In this document: positions 8,403 through 16,948 of the stretch, piece by piece
Position numbering within the stretch: position 1 is the first letter of the stretch
How the letters are laid out: each line of letters opens with the position of its first letter
Assembly: GCA_009797885.1 (NCBI GenBank)
Contig: WNKP01000009.1
Span: 111,958 to 175,957, forward strand
Length of the DNA stretch: 64,000 nt
Direction of reading: 5' to 3'
Origin: Flavobacteriaceae bacterium GF1
Lineage (GTDB): Bacteria; Bacteroidota; Bacteroidia; Flavobacteriales; Flavobacteriaceae
The notes under the pieces: model-generated
What the model was told of the DNA's origin: nothing
Databases searched by the model: none
Seen by the model: only the letters and a program-made list of their open reading frames with translations
Position numbers and translations under genes: made by a program

Positions 8403-9110
8403 TTATCCCTGCGGTTGTGGTTTAAGTATCCAAACATAGCGAAAGGCCCATTTCCACGAAATTCGATGTGAGGCCCCGGTAATCCGTTTGGACATTATCA
8501 AGAGTTCTTCCTTTTTAAAACCTCTCCTAATGGATACCAAACCATCATTCTTGGCAATTTTGGATTTTAAAAAAAGGGCCCGGAAGATTTTGAACAAAAA
8601 ATGGGCAATCCTACTCCGTTGCAAATCGTTGATGACCACTCCAACACGGGCAATGGCGACAAAGCGATTTAAAAAAAGGGGAATCTCCTCCTGCTTAAGA
8701 TGATGCAGGGTCAACGTGCACAACAAAATATCACAGTCCAGGGAATCGTCATTCAAAACATCGCTGTATCGGTACCCAATATCCAAAAAATCCTGTGATT
8801 TCTCTTCTGCAATCCCTAAAATGGTCTTATTGATATCGATACCCAAAAGGCGATGGGAAATGCCTTTGTCATGGAGTGTTTTTGCTATTTTTCGCAGCAT
8901 TTCCCCATCCCCACAGCCTACATCCAAAATCGTATACGATTTTTTTCTATCCGATTTGATCAAATCGAGGACGGCATCTATGGTCAAACGGTAACCACCA
9001 AGCCAAGTGTTGCAAAAATTGATGTCTTTTAGCGCGTTGGTAAGGGACTTTTTATCCAGTCCCGGCCGATCCATAAGTTCAACCTCCGAACTTCTAATGG
9101 AAATATCCAT
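8403..9110 (-). CDS. Class I SAM-dependent methyltransferase
   Basis: This 235-residue protein carries methyltransferase motif I, YTILDVGCGDGEML (about residues 56-69), and the acidic ribose-binding residue in GIDINKT. The post-I region LCTLTLHHLKQEEIPLF is typical of small-molecule methyltransferases (Methyltransf_11/25 type). It follows the FAD oxidoreductase with a one-base overlap and lies 6 bp before the type III PKS. By analogy with SrsB it could O- or C-methylate the polyketide ring, but the acceptor is unproven. The C-terminal third is basic and hydrophobic (SRIAHFLFKIFRALFLKSK), compatible with membrane contact. Confidence 0.82.
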   Translation of the reverse strand: MDISIRSSEVELMDRPGLDKKSLTNALKDINFCNTWLGGYRLTIDAVLDLIKSDRKKSYTILDVGCGDGEMLRKIAKTLHDKGISHRLLGIDINKTILGIAEEKSQDFLDIGYRYSDVLNDDSLDCDILLCTLTLHHLKQEEIPLFLNRFVAIARVGVVINDLQRSRIAHFLFKIFRALFLKSKIAKNDGLVSIRRGFKKEELLIMSKRITGASHRISWKWAFRYVWILKPQPQG

Positions 9111-10231
9111 TACACTAAGATAGGCTTTCCGTGGGTTCGTTGGATGATTGGATTGATAATTCTTTGGGATTTTGGGATAATTGAAAAAATCGCATCCGCT
9201 AGTTTAGGATTTAATAAAAGCGTTTGAATATACCGACCATACCGTAAACGTTTCGCAAAGGTCGCTTTCCATAAATGGGTATATTCCTGCTCCATATCCA
9301 CTCTCCCATACCCCTTCTCGGCAAGGAACCGAATGGCACAGGACGAAGCAATTTTTCCGGCATGAATGGCCATCGCCATCCCATTGCCGCACAGCGGATG
9401 TATTAAGCCTGCACTATCCCCGCAGTACAAAACATGGTTTTCCACAATGGTTTTTGAGGCAAATGATATTTGGGCAATGCTTAAAGGCTTTTCAAAAACC
9501 GGTTCTGCGTTTTCCAGAAACTGTTTTAGATAACAGTTTTGTGAAACAACGTTTTGGTTGAACCCAGCTATGTTTCGGTATTTTTTAAAGCTTGCATAAT
9601 TGGCCAAATAACAAAAGTTGACCAGACCTTGTTCCGTTTTGGACAGTCCTCCATAACCTCCATAAAAACTGTGCAGTTCTACCTTATCCGAAGGAAAGTC
9701 AGCCAAACGATAATGGCATTTAACACCAAGCCAAGGCGATTGCCGTTTTAAAAAACCCCGATGTAGTTTTTTATCCAAATTTGAACGTTTCCCATAACAA
9801 CCTAGGACCACGGATGCCTGATAGTGACCGTTATCCGATGTTATGCGAAAAAGATCATCTTCAAAAACAATATCCGTTACCATTTCAAAGGCAAACTCCA
9901 CCCCATTTTGGAGTGCCAAATGGTAAAGGGCATTGTCCAATGCATAACGGCTTATCCCAAAACCGCCCAAGGGCAATTTAACATCAATGCATTTGCCTTT
10001 AAGCGTACTTAAAGAAAATGATTTGATATCCACGGCCCCCAACGCCTTTACATCAAGGCCCAAGCCTTCCAATAGCGGCCGGACCTCATTGGAGACATAT
10101 TCCCCACAGACTTTATGGTTGGGGTACGGATTTTTCTCTATGACCAATACCTCCATACCGGCCTTGGAGAGTAAAATGGATGCGGTGAGCCCCGCCAATC
10201 CGCCGCCTACAATAATTACGTTTTGCTGCAT
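9110..10231 (-). CDS. FAD-dependent oxidoreductase (geranylgeranyl-reductase/monooxygenase-like)
   Basis: This 373-residue flavoprotein begins with the dinucleotide fold VIIVGGGLAGLTASILL, has the ribose-binding EKNPYPNHKVCGEY segment and the second FAD motif in VLYCGDSAGLIHPLCGNGMAMA. That combination is typical of the geranylgeranyl reductase / aromatic hydroxylase group. In a polyketide operon it may hydroxylate a phenolic ring, as SrsC does, or reduce double bonds; sequence alone does not decide. It is the first gene of the nine-gene operon. Only about 30 bp separate its ATG from the terminator of the OmpA gene, so the promoter must lie very close to the start codon. Confidence 0.85.
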   Translation of the reverse strand: MQQNVIIVGGGLAGLTASILLSKAGMEVLVIEKNPYPNHKVCGEYVSNEVRPLLEGLGLDVKALGAVDIKSFSLSTLKGKCIDVKLPLGGFGISRYALDNALYHLALQNGVEFAFEMVTDIVFEDDLFRITSDNGHYQASVVLGCYGKRSNLDKKLHRGFLKRQSPWLGVKCHYRLADFPSDKVELHSFYGGYGGLSKTEQGLVNFCYLANYASFKKYRNIAGFNQNVVSQNCYLKQFLENAEPVFEKPLSIAQISFASKTIVENHVLYCGDSAGLIHPLCGNGMAMAIHAGKIASSCAIRFLAEKGYGRVDMEQEYTHLWKATFAKRLRYGRYIQTLLLNPKLADAIFSIIPKSQRIINPIIQRTHGKPILV

Positions 10232-10235
10232 GTAG

Positions 10236-10246
10236 CCAAAAGATAC
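10236..10246 (-). promoter_or_regulatory. Possible -7 element of the type III PKS operon
   Basis: On the minus strand the sequence TATCTTTTG lies just upstream of the ATG at 10231. It is one base longer than the Bacteroidota -7 consensus TAnnTTTG. No convincing -33 TTG is visible. If used, the transcript would be nearly leaderless. This is a weak call based on lack of other space. Confidence 0.25.
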
Positions 10247-10254
10247 TTTAAAAA

Positions 10255-10281
10255 AGAAAAATCCCGGAAAAAATCCGGGAT
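10255..10281 (-). terminator. Rho-independent terminator after the OmpA-like gene
   Basis: ATCCCGG at 10261-10267 pairs with CCGGGAT at 10275-10281 across an A-rich loop. On the minus strand it is followed by a T-rich run. It ends the 10324-11505 transcript and isolates it from the PKS operon. Confidence 0.8.
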
Positions 10282-10323
10282 TTCTTTCTTCAATTTAACT
10301 CATCCCGAGCTTATAACATAGTC

Positions 10324-11016
10324 TTACCCTTTGGTATTCTCGTAGGCTTCCTCTTTTAGGGAGTCACTGGCCACAATGGCCAGTTCCACCCTACGGTTTT
10401 TGGCCTTGCCCGCTGCAGTTTCATTACTTTCCCTGGGTTGTGTCTCACCATACCATTTGGTGGTAAGTCGGGATGAACTGATGCCCTGTGCTATCAAATA
10501 CTGGGTAACGGACTCTGCCCTCTTTTGAGACAGTCCAAGATTGTATTCTTCGGAACCGGCACTATCTGTATGTCCTTCAACCAAAATATTGGACTTTGGA
10601 TATTCCCTAAAAATATCGGCCAACTTATTGAGTGTTTCTGCTGAGCTCCCTTTGACATCGGCTTTGTTGGTGTCAAAGAAAACACCGGCGTCCTGGGTAA
10701 AGGTTACGTTGATCCCTTCACCAACACGCTGTACTTCCGCACCTGGTATTTCTTCCTCGATCCGTTCTGCCTGACGGTCCATCCTACTTCCAATATAGCC
10801 CCCTGCGGCACCACCTACGGCTGCACCAATAATTGCACCAAGGACCGTATTTCCCTTTCCGACATTGTTCCCTATGATTCCTCCAATTACCGCACCACCC
10901 GCTGCACCAATGGCACCACCTTTCTGTGCTTTATTGGCATTTTTTACGGCACTACAACTAACCAATAGTAGTACGATCATTCCGTATGAGATTCCTTTTT
11001 TAAGCTTGATGTTCAT
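10324..11016 (-). CDS. OmpA-family lipoprotein with glycine zipper
   Basis: This 230-residue envelope protein has a lipoprotein signal (MIVLLLVSCSAVK, lipobox Cys about residue 22), a glycine-zipper segment (repeated GGAIGAAGGAVIGGIIGNNVGK-type GxxxG, about residues 34-75) and a C-terminal OmpA peptidoglycan-binding domain (VEGHTDSAGSEEYNLGLSQ, KNRRVELAIVA). This is the YiaD/Pal-like architecture that ties the outer membrane to the cell wall. It lies 3 bp after a lipocalin-like lipoprotein gene, so the two form an operon that ends at the hairpin near 10270. Confidence 0.9.
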   Translation of the reverse strand: MNIKLKKGISYGMIVLLLVSCSAVKNANKAQKGGAIGAAGGAVIGGIIGNNVGKGNTVLGAIIGAAVGGAAGGYIGSRMDRQAERIEEEIPGAEVQRVGEGINVTFTQDAGVFFDTNKADVKGSSAETLNKLADIFREYPKSNILVEGHTDSAGSEEYNLGLSQKRAESVTQYLIAQGISSSRLTTKWYGETQPRESNETAAGKAKNRRVELAIVASDSLKEEAYENTKG

Positions 11017-11019
11017 TTT

Positions 11020-11505
11020 TTATTTTTTTGAAAATTCGTAAACAATGGTGACCAATTCACCATCAACATTTGCATTTGACTTTAATACCATCTGTTGTTC
11101 GTCCAGACTTGTAATATTCAATCGGTACCCTACTCCACCAGAAATGTCCTTATACTTCTCATCAATGAATTTGAACTGTAATTGGCTACTGTAGTTTTGT
11201 GCAGGCTCAATGACGGACCAACGAATGTACCTATCCCCACCTTGACATAGGGATCCGCCTTTTATGGTATATCGTCCAGTACTGTTGTTATCCCTAAAAA
11301 ACCATTCACTCCCCTCAAAACAGATGTCCTTGGCATCATCAAAAAGAACAGCCTGAAAGTTTCCGGTGTTGTTTTCATACCTAATATTGTCCAGGGACCA
11401 CGTACCACTGAACAAATTGCGTTGGGAACGCGCAGACTTGGTGATGGTACAGGACCCCAGCAAAATCGTGAACACCCCTAGCAAAATACTTGTTTTTCTT
11501 ATCAT
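11020..11505 (-). CDS. Lipocalin-like lipoprotein
   Basis: This 161-residue protein has a lipoprotein signal ending LLGSC (lipobox Cys about residue 19). Its body begins with the lipocalin hallmark NLFSGTWSLDNIRYE (G-x-W) and continues as beta strands with paired cysteines (DICFEGSEW and GGSLCQGG). Bacteroidota have many such small lipocalin-family lipoproteins of unknown ligand. It is the first gene of a two-gene operon with the OmpA lipoprotein. The ligand and function are unknown. Confidence 0.78.
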   Translation of the reverse strand: MIRKTSILLGVFTILLGSCTITKSARSQRNLFSGTWSLDNIRYENNTGNFQAVLFDDAKDICFEGSEWFFRDNNSTGRYTIKGGSLCQGGDRYIRWSVIEPAQNYSSQLQFKFIDEKYKDISGGVGYRLNITSLDEQQMVLKSNANVDGELVTIVYEFSKK

Positions 11506-11599
11506 ATCGTTTGGATTATACTATTGGTACATACGCAAAAACCGCAGCAATGGTTTTCCACTTAACATCAATTTGTCGAAAAAAGGGCACTTATAAAAA

Positions 11600-13579
11600 C
11601 TAATAGGCCAGGAGCTCCAGTAAGTCATCTTCAAAACGTTTTTTAGGCAAAAAGCCCTCTTCCAAATTTTTCGCAAAGGGAACCGGGGTATCCAGGCTTG
11701 CCACCCTCCTGACCGGGCCATCCAAATATTCAAAGCAGTGTTCCGTAACCATTGCGGAAATATCACTTGCCACTCCCCCAAAAAGTGTGTCTTCTTGCAG
11801 TATGATGAGTTTGCCCGTTTTTTGAACCGATTGGTATATTGCTTCGGTATCCAATGGGGCCAATGTTCGTAGGTCAATCAAATCCGCCGATATATTGGAA
11901 TGCCGTTCCAACGTTTCCAAGGCCCAATGCACGCCTGCACCAAAGGTTACGATTGAAACATCATTTCCCTCCTTCAAAAGCGAGGCCTTGCCCAGGGGCA
12001 AGGTGTAGTATTCCTTTGGTACATCACCGGAAATACTGCGGTAAAGTCCTTTGTGCTCAAAAAACAGTACCGGATTGGGATCATTGATACTGGCGGTCAA
12101 CAGTCCCTTGGCATCCGCAGGAAATGCGGGATACACTACTTTAAGTCCAGGGGTTTTGGTAAACCAGGCTTCATTGGTCTGGGAATGGAAGGGTCCGGCA
12201 CCTACCCCTCCGCCACATGGCATTCGTATGACCACATCTGCATTTTGTCCCCAACGGTAATGAATTTTTGCCAGGTAGTTGACAATGGGGTTAAACCCGC
12301 TGCTTACGAAATCGGCGAATTGCATTTCCACTACCGCCTTCATGGAGTTGATGGAGAGGCCCATTGCCGTGGACACAATTACGGATTCGCAAATAGGCGT
12401 ATTCCGAACCCTATTTCTACCAAATTCCTTTACAAAACCGTCCGTTATTTTAAACACTCCCCCATATTCCGCAATGTCCTGTCCCATAAGGACCAGTTCA
12501 TTGTGTTCTTCCATCGATTGTCGCAAACCCTGGGATACCGCATCCACAAAACGGATTTCCTGGGCATCCAATGCGTTGGGTTCAATGGATACATCTTCAT
12601 TTTTTTGATAGAGATCATCCAACTCCATTTTCCCATTAAAAACAACCGGATCCTCATCAAAAGCCACCTTTAAGCTCATGTTGATTTCCTCCATATAATC
12701 TGTTTTGAGCTTCTCTATCTTCTTATCGTTCAAGACACCCTCCTTCAATAAAAAGGCTTCAAAATTCGCTATGGGATCTTTTTTCGCCCATTCCTTAATT
12801 ATTTTTTCCGGCACATATTTGATGCCGCTGGCTTCCTCATGTCCACGCATACGGAAGGTCTTGAACTCAAGAAGTACGGGCCGCGGTCGTTTTCTTAAAG
12901 CCTTACAGAGTTCATTGACCTTTGTGTAGACTTCCAAAATATTGTTTCCTTCAATGATCCTACCTTCTATCCCGTATCCCTTTGCCCTGTCCGCCAGATG
13001 TTCACAATTGTATTGTTCCCTGGTAGGTGTGGACAGGCCATAACCATTGTTTTCGATACAAAATAAAATGGGTAGGTTCCAAACGGACGCCACGTTCAAT
13101 GCTTCGTGAAAATCCCCTTCACTGGTAGCTCCTTCACCGGTAAAAACTGCGGTGACCCTTTTCTTTTTTCGAATTAAATCCGCCAGTGCTATTCCATTGG
13201 CGACCCCAAGTTGTGGCCCCAAATGGGAAATCATCCCAACAATTTTATGTTCTTGACTGCCAAAATGGAAGCTTCTGTCCCTTCCTTTCGTAAATCCACT
13301 GGCCTTCCCTTGCCATTGTGCGAAAAGTCGTTTTAAGGGAACATTGCGTGTGGTGAACACCCCCAGGTTTCGATGCATGGGAAGGATGTACTCGGAGTCT
13401 TTGAGGGCGGAGGCAACGCCGACGGATATGGCCTCCTGTCCCATTCCACTGAACCATTTCGGAACCTTACCCTGCCGAAGCAGAATCAACATCTTTTCCT
13501 CTATCATTCTAGGTTTTAGCATACGTCCGTAGAGCCGGAGCAATTCTTCTGGGTTCAGATCCCCAATATGGTAGCGCAT
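11600..13579 (-). CDS. Branched-chain 2-oxoacid dehydrogenase E1, alpha and beta fused
   Basis: This protein fuses the E1 alpha and E1 beta subunits of a thiamine-diphosphate 2-oxoacid dehydrogenase. The N-terminal half has the ThDP motif FTGEGATSEGDFHEA followed by CIENNGYGLST. The C-terminal half has the beta-subunit GQDIAEYGGVFK and AMGLSINSMKAVVEMQFADF. Fused E1 is common in Bacteroidota and supplies branched acyl-CoA starters for iso-fatty acids. I chose the ATG at 13579 (MRYHIGDLNPEEL) because the 27 residues further upstream look non-coding (Cys/Phe/Tyr-rich) and overlap the divergent oxygenase leader. About 660 residues. Confidence 0.9.
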   Translation of the reverse strand: MRYHIGDLNPEELLRLYGRMLKPRMIEEKMLILLRQGKVPKWFSGMGQEAISVGVASALKDSEYILPMHRNLGVFTTRNVPLKRLFAQWQGKASGFTKGRDRSFHFGSQEHKIVGMISHLGPQLGVANGIALADLIRKKKRVTAVFTGEGATSEGDFHEALNVASVWNLPILFCIENNGYGLSTPTREQYNCEHLADRAKGYGIEGRIIEGNNILEVYTKVNELCKALRKRPRPVLLEFKTFRMRGHEEASGIKYVPEKIIKEWAKKDPIANFEAFLLKEGVLNDKKIEKLKTDYMEEINMSLKVAFDEDPVVFNGKMELDDLYQKNEDVSIEPNALDAQEIRFVDAVSQGLRQSMEEHNELVLMGQDIAEYGGVFKITDGFVKEFGRNRVRNTPICESVIVSTAMGLSINSMKAVVEMQFADFVSSGFNPIVNYLAKIHYRWGQNADVVIRMPCGGGVGAGPFHSQTNEAWFTKTPGLKVVYPAFPADAKGLLTASINDPNPVLFFEHKGLYRSISGDVPKEYYTLPLGKASLLKEGNDVSIVTFGAGVHWALETLERHSNISADLIDLRTLAPLDTEAIYQSVQKTGKLIILQEDTLFGGVASDISAMVTEHCFEYLDGPVRRVASLDTPVPFAKNLEEGFLPKKRFEDDLLELLAY

Positions 13580-13658
13580 ATAGTTGTTGTTATATACCCA
13601 AAAGTAGTAAAAAGGGCAAGATTGCTTACTTTTGGAGGGAAGCAAAAAACAAAGAACC

Positions 13659-14609
13659 ATGAGTGCGATACCAAGTGTTCACCTGGGGGATTTTTTATCC
13701 GGTGATCCTGTAAAAAAGGAAAAATTTGTTCGAGAAATTGGAGCAGCTTTTGAGGATATTGGATTTGTGGCCTTAAGTGGTCATTTCCTGTCCAATGAAC
13801 TGGTCGAAAAGCTCTACGAGGAGATAAAACATTTCTTTGGATTGCCACAGGAAACCAAGGACAAGTATGAAATAGCGGGAATTGGTGGGCAACGGGGCTA
13901 TACCTCATTTGGAAAGGAACATGCCAAAGGACGGAAAGAAGGGGATTTAAAGGAATTTTGGCATTTTGGACAATATGTGGAGAACGATTCCAAACTGGCA
14001 AAGGAATATCCGGAAAACGTGACCGTGGAGGAACTTCCCGATTTCAATGCCGTTGGAAAAGAAACCTATAAAATGTTGGAGAAGACGGCGCAATATGTAC
14101 TAAGGGCCCTAGCACTTCATTTGGGCTTGGAAGAGACCTATTTTGACCAATATATCAAAAATGGGAATTCCATTCTCCGGCCCATACACTATCCCCCCAT
14201 TACCGAAGAACCAAAAAATGCCGTTAGGGCAGCGGCCCATGGGGACATTAACCTCATTACCCTTTTAATGGGCGCCCATGGCAAGGGGTTGCAAGTGAAA
14301 GATCATCAAGGAAATTGGGTGGATGCCATCGCCAGACCGGATGAACTGATGATCAATGTAGGGGATATGCTTTCCCGTTTGACCAATAATAAATTGAAAT
14401 CCACTATACACCAGGTAGTCAATCCCCCCAGAGAACTTTGGGGAACTTCCCGCTACTCGATTCCTTTTTTCATGCATCCGATCAGTGAAATGTCGTTGAA
14501 TTGCTTGGAAAACTGCGTAGATGAGGCCCATCCAAAACAATTTGAAGATACTACGGCAGGCGATTATCTAAATGAACGTTTAATAGAATTGGGTCTGGTA
14601 AAAAAATAG
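13659..14609 (+). CDS. Isopenicillin N synthase-family 2-oxoglutarate/Fe(II) oxygenase
   Basis: This protein of about 316 residues has the non-haem iron oxygenase core: HGD in RAAAHGDINLITLL, the distal histidine in STIHQVVNP and the R-x-S cosubstrate motif in SRYSIPFF. The N-terminal half (VHLGDFLSGDP, FEDIGFVALSGHFL) is the DIOX_N domain. Such enzymes hydroxylate or desaturate small molecules; the substrate is unknown. The start is the ATG at 13659 (MSAIPSVHL); an upstream TTG adds a non-conserved ten-residue tail. It is divergent from the E1 gene and followed 2 bp later by the SUI1-like gene. Confidence 0.88.
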   Translation: MSAIPSVHLGDFLSGDPVKKEKFVREIGAAFEDIGFVALSGHFLSNELVEKLYEEIKHFFGLPQETKDKYEIAGIGGQRGYTSFGKEHAKGRKEGDLKEFWHFGQYVENDSKLAKEYPENVTVEELPDFNAVGKETYKMLEKTAQYVLRALALHLGLEETYFDQYIKNGNSILRPIHYPPITEEPKNAVRAAAHGDINLITLLMGAHGKGLQVKDHQGNWVDAIARPDELMINVGDMLSRLTNNKLKSTIHQVVNPPRELWGTSRYSIPFFMHPISEMSLNCLENCVDEAHPKQFEDTTAGDYLNERLIELGLVKK

Positions 14610-14611
14610 GC

Positions 14612-14941
14612 ATGGATCTAAAGGATCAACTTAAAAACCTTTTTCCGGACCATGTACCCGATGAAACCGGGCAGGAAGGGGAAAAAAAGACGAAGTTTTG
14701 GTTGCAGGACGAGCCAATTATTTGCAAATACGAAAAACGAAAGGGAAAACCGGTTACGATTTTGGAAGGATACAATGGAGCACCATCCGATTTCAAAAAA
14801 CTGACCAAATCCCTGCAAACATTATTGGGGGTTGGCGGCAGTCATAAAAACGAAACCATTATTATTCAGGGCGATTTTCGGGATAAGATCATGAAATTCC
14901 TAACCGATAAAGGATTTTCGGTAAAACGGGTTGGAGGCTAG
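14612..14941 (+). CDS. SUI1/YciH-type translation initiation factor
   Basis: This 109-residue protein has the eIF1/SUI1 core: KRKGKPVTILEGYNG, then FKKLTKSLQTLLGVGGSHKN and IIIQGDFRDKIMKFL. Bacterial YciH-type homologues affect start-site selection and may inhibit translation under stress. The N-terminal about 45 residues are polar. It begins only 2 bp after the oxygenase stop, so the two are co-transcribed, with no obvious functional link. Confidence 0.88.
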   Translation: MDLKDQLKNLFPDHVPDETGQEGEKKTKFWLQDEPIICKYEKRKGKPVTILEGYNGAPSDFKKLTKSLQTLLGVGGSHKNETIIIQGDFRDKIMKFLTDKGFSVKRVGG

Positions 14942-15019
14942 TTAAATAGGTAGTAATTAGTCAATTATAATCGACCAACTGTTAAATTTATCGTTCATTA
15001 ACCAACCTTTTAAAGGAAA

Positions 15020-15027
15020 TATTTTTG
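15020..15027 (+). promoter_or_regulatory. Bacteroidota-type -7 box upstream of the DUF1835 gene
   Basis: TATTTTTG matches the TAnnTTTG -7 consensus and lies 57 bp before the ATG at 15084. A clear -33 TTG at the expected spacing is not visible, so the call is tentative. Confidence 0.35.
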
Positions 15028-15083
15028 TTTTCTTCCTTTAAATCTTACTTTTAATTTTCTAACCAACGAAACAACACTTGAAA

Positions 15084-16016
15084 ATGAAATCACTGTTGCA
15101 CATTACCAACGGGGATAGTTTCACCGAAAGATTAAAAACGCTTCCCTTTAAAGGTGACATTGTCACCTGGAGGGAGATGCTATGCGAGGGCAAAACGCTC
15201 AGTAGCGTAGGTAGTGAATCATTCTGGAAAACGAGATTTGAGTTTCTGAACAAAAACTACCGTATCAGCAAATCCTGGTTCGTAGAGAAAACCTTAAAGG
15301 AATACCGCTCCCTGTGCAGTCACAAGCAACAAGACCAAATTGTACTTTGGTTTGAATATGACCTATTTTGCCAGATCAATATGCTCGCGGTCCTTAGCTG
15401 GCTCAAAACCTATAGACGTCACGCGGAAATCTCATTGGTCTGCAGTGGAAAAGAGGACAATACCGAACGGCTTTATGGACTTAATGACCTTTCGGACGAG
15501 CAACTCACCGAAATTTATGAGCGCCGCATCATTTTATCCCAGGACGATATTGAATACGCCGATTACGTTTGGCAATTGTACTGTAGCGATAATCCTATGC
15601 GATTGGAGAACTTGGCTGATTTTGACAGCTTTCAGTTTAAGTACCTATCCGAAGCGATAAAGGCACATTTACAGCGTTTTCCAACAATAAAGAATGGCCT
15701 GAACGCTGTTGAAAATACCGTTTTGGGCGTCGCAAGGGAACAAAAGCCAAAGTCCAAAAGGGATTTGATCGGTAAAATACTTCAAAACCAAGGTTTTTAC
15801 GGTTTTGGGGACTCCCAGTACGAACGGATGATCACCACGTTAAAGCCCCTGTTTTCCTCTTTTAACCCTGTACGTTTATCCACCAAGGGAAAAGCGATTT
15901 TGGAAAAGAGGGAAAACTACTATTCCCAGTTAAGGGATGAGGACTATTATTTGGGTGGTGCCCTTAAATACAATTTCCTTTACAATACAGAAACCAATCG
16001 TATTTTAAAACTGTAA
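15084..16016 (+). CDS. DUF1835 domain protein
   Basis: This protein of 310 residues begins LLHITNGDSFTERLK, the N-terminal signature of the DUF1835 family. The middle holds the WFEYDLFCQINMLAVLSWL segment typical of this group. The function is not established in the family. I chose the ATG at 15084; a TTG six bases upstream adds two residues only. The gene is followed 12 bp later by the nucleoside phosphorylase gene on the same strand. The C-terminal third is winged-helix-like (YERMITTLKPLFSSFNP, RLSTKGKAIL), which may indicate nucleic-acid binding, but this is inference. Confidence 0.8.
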   Translation: MKSLLHITNGDSFTERLKTLPFKGDIVTWREMLCEGKTLSSVGSESFWKTRFEFLNKNYRISKSWFVEKTLKEYRSLCSHKQQDQIVLWFEYDLFCQINMLAVLSWLKTYRRHAEISLVCSGKEDNTERLYGLNDLSDEQLTEIYERRIILSQDDIEYADYVWQLYCSDNPMRLENLADFDSFQFKYLSEAIKAHLQRFPTIKNGLNAVENTVLGVAREQKPKSKRDLIGKILQNQGFYGFGDSQYERMITTLKPLFSSFNPVRLSTKGKAILEKRENYYSQLRDEDYYLGGALKYNFLYNTETNRILKL

Positions 16017-16028
16017 CTCCGTTACTGT

Positions 16029-16895
16029 ATGCCCATTGGCGAGTCTGAGCTGATCTTGAATGCTGATGGTAGCATTTATCATCTAAACCTACTTCCGGAG
16101 GATATTGCCCCTACGGTCCTTGTTGTGGGTGACCCCAACCGCGTTCAACAGGTTTCCCGGTATTTTGATACTATCGAACTCAAAAAGCAAAAGCGGGAGT
16201 TCCTAACGCATACCGGCATGCTCAATGGGAAAAGGTTGACCGTGCTTTCCACAGGAATAGGTACCGGAAATATTGATATCGTTTTGAACGAATTGGATGC
16301 GCTGGTCAATATTGATTTTTCTACACGTGAAATCAAACCAACTGGCAACAGCCTTGATATTGTTCGTATCGGTACCTCGGGGGCACTACAGCCCAATATT
16401 CCCGTGGATTCCTTTTTATTGTCCCATTATGCCATTGGTTTGGACGGTATTCTCCACTTCTACGAGAAGGAGCATGTGGAAATTGATGAAATGACCCAAT
16501 CCTTGATTGCCCATTTGGGTTGGACGGACAAAGGTATTGTTCCCTATACCGCAATATGCAACCAAGAACTGGAAAAACAACTCGATTCAAATCGTATACG
16601 ATTGGGCATGACCCTTACCAATGCTGGCTTTTACGGCCCACAGGGGCGGGAATTACGACTCAAACAAAAGTTGACGGACTTCCATTCCAAATTGGCTTCC
16701 TTTCGCTACCAGGACAACTCCATTACCAATTTGGAAATGGAAACGGCCACCATTTATGGACTCTCCAAGCTCCTTGGCCATAGGGCGGTGTCCCTGAATG
16801 CCATCCTGGCCAATCGACCTTTGGGGACCTTCTCAAAAAATCCCCGAAAAACGGTGGATTCCCTGATCAAACTGAGTTTGGAACTCCTTACTTAA
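16029..16895 (+). CDS. Uridine phosphorylase-type nucleoside phosphorylase
   Basis: This 288-residue enzyme has the NP-I family elements: phosphate-binding VVGDPNRVQQVS, VLSTGIGTGNIDIVLNEL, the GTSGALQPNIPV loop and the ribose/base-binding NLEMETATIYGL near the C-terminus. These enzymes cleave nucleosides with phosphate for salvage. The EMET motif is shared by uridine and purine phosphorylases of this class. Substrate specificity cannot be fixed from these motifs. It follows DUF1835 closely and precedes ppk1 by about 50 bp. Confidence 0.88.
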   Translation: MPIGESELILNADGSIYHLNLLPEDIAPTVLVVGDPNRVQQVSRYFDTIELKKQKREFLTHTGMLNGKRLTVLSTGIGTGNIDIVLNELDALVNIDFSTREIKPTGNSLDIVRIGTSGALQPNIPVDSFLLSHYAIGLDGILHFYEKEHVEIDEMTQSLIAHLGWTDKGIVPYTAICNQELEKQLDSNRIRLGMTLTNAGFYGPQGRELRLKQKLTDFHSKLASFRYQDNSITNLEMETATIYGLSKLLGHRAVSLNAILANRPLGTFSKNPRKTVDSLIKLSLELLT

Positions 16896-16948
16896 CACTA
16901 GCTTTAACTTGACCGTCCAGCTTATCCATATTTTTGAAAAAACAAGAT

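Noticed and set aside
3929..10231. Flexirubin or aryl-polyene pigment cluster
   Set aside because: The type III PKS, methyltransferase and FAD oxidoreductase trio fits phenolic/pyrone lipids better; no ammonia lyase, CLF-like second ketosynthase, acyltransferase or exporter gene is seen.
13580..13660. N-terminal extension of the E1 dehydrogenase
   Set aside because: The 27 codons upstream of the ATG at 13579 are rich in Cys, Phe and Tyr, do not fit the E1 alpha start, and overlap the leader of the divergent oxygenase.
15001..15060. Terminator after the SUI1 gene
   Set aside because: CCTTTTAAAGG is a short AT-rich palindrome without a stable stem; I kept only the possible -7 box.
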